DNA of 5,872 bases. Source: an uncultured Desulfobacca sp. (GTDB lineage Bacteria; Desulfobacterota; Desulfobaccia; Desulfobaccales; Desulfobaccaceae). Positions 1 to 4,976 of this stretch are shown in pieces. The stretch is from positions 1 to 5,872 of the forward strand of contig CALGOE010000227.1 of NCBI GenBank assembly GCA_937958145.1. Reading direction: 5' to 3'. The notes below the pieces were generated by a model. It was not told where the DNA came from. It ran no database searches and was given only the letters and a program-made list of their open reading frames with translations. Every line of letters starts with the position of its first letter. The first letter of the stretch is position 1. The translations under genes and the position numbers were made by a program.

Positions 1-22
1 CCCCGCAAGAGGCTGACGTCCG

Positions 23-883
23 TTATTCTCCTAAGGTGAAACCGCTGCCGGTGAGGCAACGGCCGACGATAATCATCCCCCACCATTGCTCCTGGTACGC
101 CTTGACCTTGGTCTGGATATCGTTCAAGGTCCCCCGGATGACCTTTTCTTTCTCAGGATAGCCGGCATAATAGACCACGGCTACCGGCAGGTCGCCGGGG
201 TGGTATTTTTGCAAGGTGGTGATGAGCCGGTCCAGGTGCCTGAGGCCCATATAAAAGACCAGGGTGCTGTTATAGCGGGCCAGATCCCTGGCCAGGTCTT
301 CGGGATCATTGGGGCCAAAAAAACTATTGGCTGCGGTCAGCAGCACAAAGCGGGCCTGGCCGCCGGTGCTGGGGCGTTTTAACGCTGCCATGGCCGCGGT
401 GACGGCCCCTAATCCCGGAATAATCTCCACTGAGTTGTCGTCCAAACCCTCCATCAGCCAGAAGCAGCGGCTATAAACCGTGGGGTCGCCGCCGGTCAAC
501 AGGGCGATATTCTCGCCCCGTTGCAGACGAGCCTGCATCTGCTTGATGAAGGCATCCCGCTGCCGGTTTTTCTCAGCCACCAGGGCCTGCCGGGCCGCCG
601 GCGGCAGTTGCCGCAGACCCTGTTCCGGCCAGAGGTCTGGCCACGGATCCATGACCTTTTTGCCCTGGAGATAGGCCTGGAAGGGTTCGGCCAGCTCCGG
701 GTGGCAAAGAATCAGGTCAGCCTTCTTGATCGTCTCCAGTGCCTTCAGGGTGGCATGTTCCGGCCCGGCCGGGCCCAACCCCACTAAATAGAATTTTCCC
801 GGAGTCGTGGCCGCGGTGCCGACGCCGGGCAGCACAAGCATTATCCAGAACAGAACTGCCGACAATTTTACGAGGAGGCGCAT
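23..883 (-). CDS. Exported tetrapyrrole (precorrin/cobalt-precorrin) methylase-fold protein
   Basis: A 286-residue protein of the SAM-dependent tetrapyrrole methylase superfamily (uroporphyrin-III / CobM-CbiF-like fold). Family signatures are seen in order: N-terminal FYLVGLGPAGPEHATLKAL (31-49), corresponding to the family GxGPGDpxxxTlkA motif; LLTGGDPTVYS (128-138), the central GDP loop; IIPGLGAVTAAMAAL (154 on), matching the viPGxsa stretch; and near the C-terminus a VAVVYYAGYPEKEKVIRGTL block followed by IIVGR. Residues 1-25 form a signal peptide: basic MRLLVK, a hydrophobic core and a GTA/A cleavage site. This is odd, because classical members are cytoplasmic corrinoid-pathway enzymes. 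The GPGD motif also reads GPAG here. I chose the ATG at 883 rather than the upstream in-frame start at 907 because AAAGGA lies 6 nt before it and the signal peptide begins there. The gene is downstream of the Ni/Co-type genes, separated from them by 140 nt. The fold is certain. Whether it methylates anything, or instead binds a metal-tetrapyrrole or chelator in the periplasm, is open. Confidence 0.88.
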   Translation of the reverse strand: MRLLVKLSAVLFWIMLVLPGVGTAATTPGKFYLVGLGPAGPEHATLKALETIKKADLILCHPELAEPFQAYLQGKKVMDPWPDLWPEQGLRQLPPAARQALVAEKNRQRDAFIKQMQARLQRGENIALLTGGDPTVYSRCFWLMEGLDDNSVEIIPGLGAVTAAMAALKRPSTGGQARFVLLTAANSFFGPNDPEDLARDLARYNSTLVFYMGLRHLDRLITTLQKYHPGDLPVAVVYYAGYPEKEKVIRGTLNDIQTKVKAYQEQWWGMIIVGRCLTGSGFTLGE

Positions 884-889
884 GTTTGA

Positions 890-895
890 TCCTTT
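890..895 (-). promoter_or_regulatory. Ribosome binding site of the exported methylase-fold gene
   Basis: AAAGGA on the minus strand, 6 nt before the ATG at 883. It decides the start in favour of the shorter protein, which begins exactly at the signal peptide. Confidence 0.6.
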
Positions 896-922
896 CAGGC
901 AACACAAAATGACAACTGACCT

Positions 923-944
923 GAGCGGACCTGGAGGTCCGCTC
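923..944. repeat. Perfect 22-bp palindrome, REP-like intergenic hairpin
   Basis: GAGCGGACC and GGTCCGCTC flank a four-base centre (TGGA on plus, TCCA on minus), giving a 9-bp perfect GC-rich stem; the whole 22 bp is palindromic. It lies in the gap between the NikL-like gene and the methylase-fold gene. No T-run follows on either strand, so it is not a canonical intrinsic terminator. High-GC perfect palindromes like this are often dispersed intergenic repeats, or they act as mRNA-stabilising hairpins inside operons. One window cannot show whether it is repeated in the genome. Confidence 0.6.
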
Positions 945-987
945 TACCGGGATGTATTTGGTGGCCCAGACTTTCTATCTCTGGCAA

Positions 988-1018
988 GAGGCTTTTTCGT
1001 GACAGCACTAGAAGCCTC
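988..1018 (-). other. Stem-loop immediately 3' of the NikL-like gene
   Basis: GAGGCTT (988-994) pairs with AAGCCTC (1012-1018) around a 17-nt loop that holds a smaller GTG/CAC pairing. The stem begins about 5 nt after the TAA at 1024. No U-tract follows on the minus strand, so it is at best a weak terminator or an mRNA 3'-end/processing hairpin. Together with the palindrome at 923-944 it could lower expression of the last gene relative to the first three. Confidence 0.4.
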
Positions 1019-1023
1019 ATCTC

Positions 1024-1500
1024 TTAGCCATCGACCTTTTTGCCGCTCATTTTCCTGGCCTGCCACCAAAAAACCAGGCTGGCCACCAACAGCAGCAAGC
1101 CGACGCCGAACAGGGCCCGGGAAGCCAGCGAGGCGGCGGCCGCGGCCGACGCCGGTGGGGCCGGTTGGCCGGTCAAGCTGTCAGCCGTTACCTCGATCGT
1201 GAGGCTGAGACGGTGCCCCATCTCATCATCGGCCACAAACCGCCAGGTCCCCGGCACATCAGGCACAAAGGCGAAGCGGCCGTTCTGGTCGGTCCGCCCG
1301 GTTTGAAAGGGTTTGCTGGCGTTGGGCGCAGTGATGGTTACCTTGGCAAAGCTCATGACCTCGCCGCCGGCGTATCGAGCCGTCACCGTCCAACCGCCCG
1401 GAGAGACGACGCCTTCAGTGCCATGCGCCCAGCCGCCTTGCGGCCAGAAGAGGACGCTGACGCTTAGCATTGCCAGAAGCTGCCAACAAGATTTGGACAT
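1024..1500 (-). CDS. Small periplasmic domain with C-terminal membrane anchor, NikL-like Ni/Co-uptake accessory protein
   Basis: A 158-residue protein. Residues 1-25 are a signal peptide ending GGWA/H, so the mature protein should begin with His26 (HGTEGVV). Residues about 30-105 form a beta-rich domain resembling the carboxypeptidase-regulatory/Ig-like fold, with a GRTDQNGRFAFVPDVPGTWRF stretch typical of it. A Pro/Ala-rich linker (113-127) leads to one transmembrane helix (about 129-147), followed by a short basic tail RKMSGKK, which places the C-terminus in the cytoplasm. This layout, directly downstream of a DUF4198 gene, matches proteins called NikL that accompany ECF-type nickel/cobalt transporters. 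That label rests on architecture and context, not on a diagnostic motif. The start at 1500 has GGAGGG 4 nt upstream and begins the signal peptide. In-frame alternatives are ATG 1524 and GTG 1530; the latter overlaps the previous stop as GTGA but has no Shine-Dalgarno sequence. Confidence 0.8.
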   Translation of the reverse strand: MSKSCWQLLAMLSVSVLFWPQGGWAHGTEGVVSPGGWTVTARYAGGEVMSFAKVTITAPNASKPFQTGRTDQNGRFAFVPDVPGTWRFVADDEMGHRLSLTIEVTADSLTGQPAPPASAAAAASLASRALFGVGLLLLVASLVFWWQARKMSGKKVDG

Positions 1501-1504
1501 ATTT

Positions 1505-1510
1505 CCCTCC
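1505..1510 (-). promoter_or_regulatory. Ribosome binding site of the NikL-like gene
   Basis: GGAGGG on the minus strand, 4 nt before the ATG at 1500. It lies inside the 26-nt gap after the DUF4198 stop codon and favours this start over the GTG at 1530. Confidence 0.65.
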
Positions 1511-1526
1511 GTCCTCTGGGACATCC

Positions 1527-2243
1527 TCACTCAGGTCTGTGCCAGTGGAGAAAGGTGGTATACAGGATATAATCGATGTCCTGCCGCTCCGGGGTTGATA
1601 CCCTATGGCTGGCCATGATCATCTGAGTTTCCTGCCCCGCCAGCCGCAGGCGCACCTGGCCGGCGGCATCGGTGCGAAACATCTCCTGGACCCCTTCGAC
1701 CCGGACGCGGGTATCGGCCAAGGGCTGGCCGCGCCAGAGCACCTGTACCGGCAATTCCTGGCCGGGACTGAGGGTCAAGGGGTCCTGTTGCGGGACAATT
1801 TCCAGAGGCAGCCCCACCGCTTTGGTGTTGGCCGCCCCGCCGGCCAGGAGGGTTTTAGCCGTCTGGGTGGAAAAAAAGGCCTCCTCCACCGTCAGCCCTT
1901 TGGCCAAGGCCTCTGATCTGCTGAGCAATTCCTTCCCAGCGGGGGTGTTGACCCGATGGCCCCATTCGGCCAGGACCGCCACCAGGGCCGGCGGGGCCGC
2001 GGTGTGGAATGCCAACCGCTCGGCCTCGGGCCGCAGCTGCACCTTGACCGGGTTGCCCTGGACATCAAATGCTTTAATATCTTTAACGTTCTTGGCATCA
2101 TAGGCATAAAATTTATCCGGCAGGAGACCGCGGGCCACCATATAGCCACCCTCCAGGGGATGCACCCACAGATAATGGGCCAGGGCACCGGGAGCCAGCA
2201 GCAGGGTCAGGCCGAGAGTAAAAAACCAAGTCTTCCGCAGCAT
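1527..2243 (-). CDS. DUF4198-family periplasmic protein, NikK-like Ni/Co-uptake accessory
   Basis: A 238-residue exported protein of the DUF4198 family. The signal peptide (1-22) is MLRK followed by a strong hydrophobic core and a canonical ALA/H site, so the mature chain begins with His23 in HYLWVHP, with a second His at 28. This matches the conserved AH start of the family. The remainder is a beta-rich secreted domain: KAFDVQGNPVKVQL early, then PLTLSPGQELPVQVLWRGQPL followed by a TDAAGQVRLRL repeat-like Ig/transthyretin-type strand pattern. It ends with the family-typical YILYTTFLHW. DUF4198 proteins occur with nickel/cobalt ECF transporters (where they are called NikK) and with TonB receptors, which is the arrangement here. 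The gene starts 22 nt after the receptor stop with AGGAG about 12 nt before the ATG, a slightly long spacing. That tight packing argues for co-transcription. The role as periplasmic metal carrier or sensor is inferred. Confidence 0.85.
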   Translation of the reverse strand: MLRKTWFFTLGLTLLLAPGALAHYLWVHPLEGGYMVARGLLPDKFYAYDAKNVKDIKAFDVQGNPVKVQLRPEAERLAFHTAAPPALVAVLAEWGHRVNTPAGKELLSRSEALAKGLTVEEAFFSTQTAKTLLAGGAANTKAVGLPLEIVPQQDPLTLSPGQELPVQVLWRGQPLADTRVRVEGVQEMFRTDAAGQVRLRLAGQETQMIMASHRVSTPERQDIDYILYTTFLHWHRPE

Positions 2244-2265
2244 ATTCGTTTTCTTCTCCTAACCA

Positions 2266-4386
2266 TTAAAAATGTAGCGTCATTTTGCCCATGACCAGGA
2301 AGCCCGGGACAATTGTGACGCCATCAGCGGCGACAAATAAGGGATACTTCCGGTTGAAGATGTTTTCCAGGTCCAGCGTCAGCTCCACCTGCTTCCAGAA
2401 GCGCCGGGAAATGGAGGCATCCAGGGTAAAGTAGCCGCCGCTCTTGTAGATATTTTCATTGTCAAAATACAGGGTGATATAATAGTTGCCCTGCAGCAGC
2501 ACATTGACCAGATCAGGATTTTTGTACCAGAGGCCGAAATGAAACTTGTGCACCGGGTCGGTGGGCAGATAGTTGCCCTCCAAATCTGGATTGGCATCGT
2601 CCTGCTTAATTTTCGAGACGTTCCAGGTGTAATTGCTGAACAGGGTGAGGTCCTGGCGGGGGTCCCACTTCAGCTCCGCTTCCAGACCATGGATATTCAC
2701 CTTGGAGATATTTTCCAGCTGATATTCCGAAAAGAGACGCCCGCCGCGCCTGAACTGACGGATGAGGCGGTCGCCGATGTAGTCCCGGGCCCAGGACTGA
2801 TAAAAGGTGACCCGGCCCCAGAACTGGTCGGTGAAGAAGCGCTCCACCCCCACATCATAAGAGGTGATTTTTTCGGGCTTCAGATCGGGGTTGGCCCACC
2901 GGAAGAAGGTCCCACCGCCCCGAACCTGAATTTTATAGAGTTCAAAGAGGCTGGGGGCCCGGAAGCCGGTCCCGGCCGAGACCTTGAGGGCGGTCCGGTC
3001 ATCGGGATGGTACGTGACCCCGCCTTTGGGAGAGAAATTCGTCCACTGGGTGGTGGCATAGGAATTATCATACGCCGGTCGGCCCCCCTCGGGCCGACTG
3101 TCCCAACTGCGGCCCTGGGAGGATTCGATCCAATCAAACCGGGCCCCCAGGTTGATGATGAGTTTCTCCTGAAAGAACGTGAGATCGGCATTGACAAAGG
3201 GCGACAGGAAGAGCTGTTCGCCCTGGGCCCCGGCCTCCCGGAGTATCTTCATATACTGTTCTTCGTAGGTCCACCAGATTTTTTTCACCATGGCCCCGGT
3301 GGTGATCGTGGCCCAGGTGACCGGGAAAAAGGTGGTCTGCAGATCCAGGCCCCACACCGATGGCAGGGGAAACTTTTCTTTACGGTTCAAAGAGGTATAA
3401 TTGTCCCCCGTGGTGTCCTGAAACGCGGTCTTGGCGGCCTGATTCAGATAGGTGACCCCCCGGAAGCTGACCTGATCCCATTTATGCTCATACATGAGGT
3501 TATATTGGAAAAGACCCAGGGTGTTGTGGAAGTTGGGCCGACCCTGCCCCTGATTGTGGATGTAGAAAATCTGGCTGTAGGTCAGGTGCGATTGCGGCGT
3601 GAAATCATAGGTGGCCTTGCCAAAGATGCGGCCGATTTGACTGTAACGCTTGATATTGTAGCTCTCGATGGGGGAGGTCATGAAAAAGCCGTGGCTTTTG
3701 TCATAGCCGCCGGTAAAGAGGATACCCGCGTCCTGAATCTTCTGGTTATGATAGACATCGCCCCCGAAAGTATGGCCGTTGCCGGCCTTGCCGGTAACGT
3801 TCGTCTGGCGCGGCTCCTGCGGTTTTTTGGTGATCACATTGATGACGCCGCCAAGGCCCTCGGAGCCGTAGAGGGCGGACATGGGACCCCGGACGATCTC
3901 AATGCGCTCAATGGCCTTTTTGGGAATATAGCCAAAGGCCACCCAGGCAATGGCATTGTTGAAATTGTCATTCTGGGGGACGCCGTCCACCAGGAACAGC
4001 ACCCGATTGGCCCCCACGCCCCGCATTTTTAAGGGGCTGGCGATGCCGTTGGTATGCAAGGCAAAGTGCCGGAAATTATAGATGCCGGCTGCCTGCCGGA
4101 CGATATCCTCCACATTGTCAAAGGGCGAGGCCTCGATCTGCTCCCGGGTGATGACCGTGACGCTCTGGGGCGTATCAAACACCCGGCGCTCGGTGCGACT
4201 GGCGGTAACCGCGATTTCGTCCACCAACTGCACCCCCTCCGGCGCGGCCACGTGCTCCTGGATCGCCGCCGGCTCCGCTACGACCTCCTGGGCCAAAACA
4301 CCGCCGCTCCAACCCCCTATTCCCAGGCTCAGGCTCAAGGCCAGAGCCAGGGTCTTTGCCTGTCTGCACGCAATACGCAACCTCAT
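2266..4386 (-). CDS. TonB-dependent outer-membrane receptor (candidate Ni/Co or metal-chelate/corrinoid importer)
   Basis: A 706-residue TonB-dependent receptor of normal family length. The signal peptide is residues 1-32 (VLA/Q cleavage). A TonB-box-like segment VDEIAVTASR sits at 55-64. The plug domain (about 66-190) contains TPQSVTVITREQIE, RVLFLVDGVPQND and the hallmark IVRGPMSALYGSEGLGGVINVITKK (164 on). The remainder is the 22-strand barrel, with GFRAPSLFELY and LENIFNRKYP motifs and the usual terminal aromatic Phe after MTLHF. Substrate cannot be read from the sequence. It heads an apparent operon with NikK-like and NikL-like genes, which suggests nickel or cobalt (free, chelated or as a corrinoid); two plug histidines (107, 111) are compatible with metal handling but prove nothing. 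I chose the ATG at 4386 over the start at 4458 because AGGGGGAG lies 6 nt upstream and the signal peptide begins there. The alternative start would add a basic 24-residue extension. Confidence 0.95.
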   Translation of the reverse strand: MRLRIACRQAKTLALALSLSLGIGGWSGGVLAQEVVAEPAAIQEHVAAPEGVQLVDEIAVTASRTERRVFDTPQSVTVITREQIEASPFDNVEDIVRQAAGIYNFRHFALHTNGIASPLKMRGVGANRVLFLVDGVPQNDNFNNAIAWVAFGYIPKKAIERIEIVRGPMSALYGSEGLGGVINVITKKPQEPRQTNVTGKAGNGHTFGGDVYHNQKIQDAGILFTGGYDKSHGFFMTSPIESYNIKRYSQIGRIFGKATYDFTPQSHLTYSQIFYIHNQGQGRPNFHNTLGLFQYNLMYEHKWDQVSFRGVTYLNQAAKTAFQDTTGDNYTSLNRKEKFPLPSVWGLDLQTTFFPVTWATITTGAMVKKIWWTYEEQYMKILREAGAQGEQLFLSPFVNADLTFFQEKLIINLGARFDWIESSQGRSWDSRPEGGRPAYDNSYATTQWTNFSPKGGVTYHPDDRTALKVSAGTGFRAPSLFELYKIQVRGGGTFFRWANPDLKPEKITSYDVGVERFFTDQFWGRVTFYQSWARDYIGDRLIRQFRRGGRLFSEYQLENISKVNIHGLEAELKWDPRQDLTLFSNYTWNVSKIKQDDANPDLEGNYLPTDPVHKFHFGLWYKNPDLVNVLLQGNYYITLYFDNENIYKSGGYFTLDASISRRFWKQVELTLDLENIFNRKYPLFVAADGVTIVPGFLVMGKMTLHF

Positions 4387-4392
4387 ACGCTT

Positions 4393-4400
4393 CTCCCCCT
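4393..4400 (-). promoter_or_regulatory. Ribosome binding site of the TonB-dependent receptor
   Basis: AGGGGGAG on the minus strand, 6 nt before the ATG at 4386. It decides the start of the receptor at the signal peptide. Confidence 0.65.
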
Positions 4401-4490
4401 GCTTTTGTTGGTATGCCACTCTGGAAAAGCGCCATTTCTTCTGGCGGTGTCGTCGCAATCCTCTCCATGATGGACATCAACCTGAGATAG

Positions 4491-4506
4491 AGTGCAGCAA
4501 CGCACT
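4491..4506. other. 16-bp inverted repeat upstream of the receptor gene
   Basis: AGTGC (4491-4495) and GCACT (4502-4506) are perfect arms around AGCAAC. It lies between the terminator hairpin and the receptor start, about 105 nt before the ATG. Size and position would suit a small operator or leader hairpin, but 5-bp arms are easily found by chance. Confidence 0.25.
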
Positions 4507-4514
4507 TGGGCCAC

Positions 4515-4569
4515 AAAAAAAAGCCACGAACACCTTCCGCCGGGGCGGAAAAGCCTTCGTGGCTTTTTT
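4515..4569 (-). terminator. Strong intrinsic (possibly bidirectional) terminator in the receptor leader region
   Basis: On the minus strand TTCGTGGC (4556-4563 region) pairs with its complement at 4523-4530, extended by six A-T pairs (4517-4522 with 4564-4569). A second inner GC-rich hairpin, TTCCGC/GCGGAA (4535-4540 with 4545-4550), has a four-base loop. A run of eight T follows on the minus strand (4522 down to 4515), and the A/T flanks make it work on the plus strand too. It could end the transcript coming from the ferredoxin gene about 400 nt upstream. It could instead be an attenuator, since it sits 3' of the best promoter candidate and about 130 nt before the receptor ATG. Confidence 0.85.
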
Positions 4570-4596
4570 CACAACTGAACTAATAAATTATAATTA

Positions 4597-4638
4597 CATC
4601 AATGATTAGGGTTCATCCCGATATAAGCACCAATGATT
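4597..4638. repeat. Two 11-bp direct repeats spaced 31 bp, candidate regulator binding sites
   Basis: CATCAATGATT (4597-4607) and CACCAATGATT (4628-4638) differ at one position and start exactly 31 bp apart, about three helical turns. That places both copies on the same face of the DNA. The right copy touches the candidate -10 of the putative receptor promoter and the left one lies just downstream of it. This fits binding of a dimeric or tandem regulator, but no known box is matched. Confidence 0.35.
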
Positions 4639-4663
4639 TATACTTTTTGGGCGGAGCTGTCAA
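4637..4663 (-). promoter_or_regulatory. Candidate sigma-70 promoter upstream of the receptor operon
   Basis: Minus strand TTGACA (4663-4658), a perfect -35, with TATAAA (4642-4637) as -10. The 15-bp spacer is shorter than the preferred 17. A second isolated TATAAT lies at 4592-4587 within the palindrome AATTATAATT (4586-4595), but it has no good -35. I saw no convincing promoter between the terminator (4515) and the receptor ATG, so this is the best candidate for the operon, which would put the terminator in its leader. Confidence 0.35.
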
Positions 4664-4707
4664 ACAAAATTGCCAATGCTTTGGCGCGCCTGCAAACCCT
4701 TGACCTT

Positions 4708-4736
4708 CGTTGCTCCCTCTTCTCCCGGGAGCAGCG
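4708..4736. other. Stable stem-loop in the intergenic region
   Basis: CGTTGCTCCC (4708-4717) pairs with GGGAGCAGCG (4727-4736) with one G-T wobble around a nine-base loop. There is no T-run, so it is not a terminator. It is the strongest of three small hairpins in this gene-poor segment. Confidence 0.5.
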
Positions 4737-4834
4737 TCTATCTGGTCGGGCACCTACTGAAACCCTGACAGTTTGGTCGTCAGCTCCTCTGCAGTCTCAG
4801 CGACTTACACCCGAGCTCGGATTTTGGCAATAAG

Positions 4835-4960
4835 CTACCCTTTGGCCATCTTTTGATCCCTGCCGCCTCGTTTATCAATATGATCCGTATAGGCTAACTC
4901 TCCAGCGCCCAGTCCCCAGAACCAATTGGCGACCCTGTAGAAGGTATGCTTCTCGGACAC
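4835..4960 (-). CDS. Possible 41-aa small protein downstream of the NIL ferredoxin (unrecognised)
   Basis: A GTG-initiated ORF of 41 residues ending in TAG. It starts 16 nt after the ferredoxin stop, with a purine-rich AAGAGGGAGAG stretch directly upstream that could act as a Shine-Dalgarno sequence. The product begins VSEKHTFYRVANWFWG, has a short hydrophobic/aromatic centre (ANWFWGLGAGELAY) and a charged tail rich in Asp, Lys and Arg (DHIDKRGGRDQKMAKG). I recognise no family. The first codons use G/C at the third position as neighbouring genes do, and this weakens towards the end. It may be a true small operon partner, the tail of a decayed gene (the frame is open upstream only to a TGA near 4985), or chance. 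There is no transmembrane segment of full length. Confidence 0.3.
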   Translation of the reverse strand: MSEKHTFYRVANWFWGLGAGELAYTDHIDKRGGRDQKMAKG

Positions 4961-4976
4961 CTCTCCCTCTTCAAGA

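Larger units (their letters stand above)
4570..4834. other. Gene-poor intergenic stretch with several hairpins, unassigned
   Basis: I see no convincing gene here on either strand. The minus-strand frame that carries the small ORF upstream is interrupted by stops, and the plus-strand 66-codon frame (4633-4833) has no recognisable product and no good ribosome site. Structure is present: a 10-bp stem with one G-U pair (4708-4717 with 4727-4736, 9-nt loop), a 5-bp stem CTGAC/GTCAG (4765-4769 with 4779-4783) and a palindrome CCGAGCTCGG (4811-4820). It could be a non-coding RNA or leader, or an old decayed mobile-element fragment; I cannot tell which. Confidence 0.4.

Noticed and set aside
1501..1530. 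GTG at 1530 (GTGA overlap with the DUF4198 stop) as start of the NikL-like gene
   Set aside because: It has no Shine-Dalgarno sequence and would add ten polar residues before the signal peptide. The ATG at 1500 has GGAGGG at good spacing.
2539..4032. 497-codon open frame on the plus strand antisense to the receptor gene
   Set aside because: It lies wholly within the TonB-dependent receptor, whose plug and barrel motifs are unmistakable on the minus strand. The antisense product is a low-complexity Gly/Asp/Ile/Val-rich shadow of the receptor's codon bias.
4387..4670. NikR, Fur or Zur operator
   Set aside because: No match to the inverted-repeat consensus of these regulators that I know. The AATGATT repeats only loosely resemble a Fur hexamer and are direct, not inverted.
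4633..4833. 66-codon plus-strand ORF in the intergenic region
   Set aside because: No recognisable family, no good ribosome site, and it overlaps hairpins and the candidate minus-strand promoter elements. I cannot separate it from chance.
4387..4976. Cobalamin riboswitch upstream of the TonB receptor
   Set aside because: I looked for the B12-box and the GCCACTG motif on the minus strand and found neither, although the terminator position would have suited a riboswitch.
4570..4976. Decayed transposase or group II intron fragment
   Set aside because: Some frames look vaguely like insertion-sequence debris, but I recognise no transposase or reverse-transcriptase motif, terminal inverted repeat or intron domain V.
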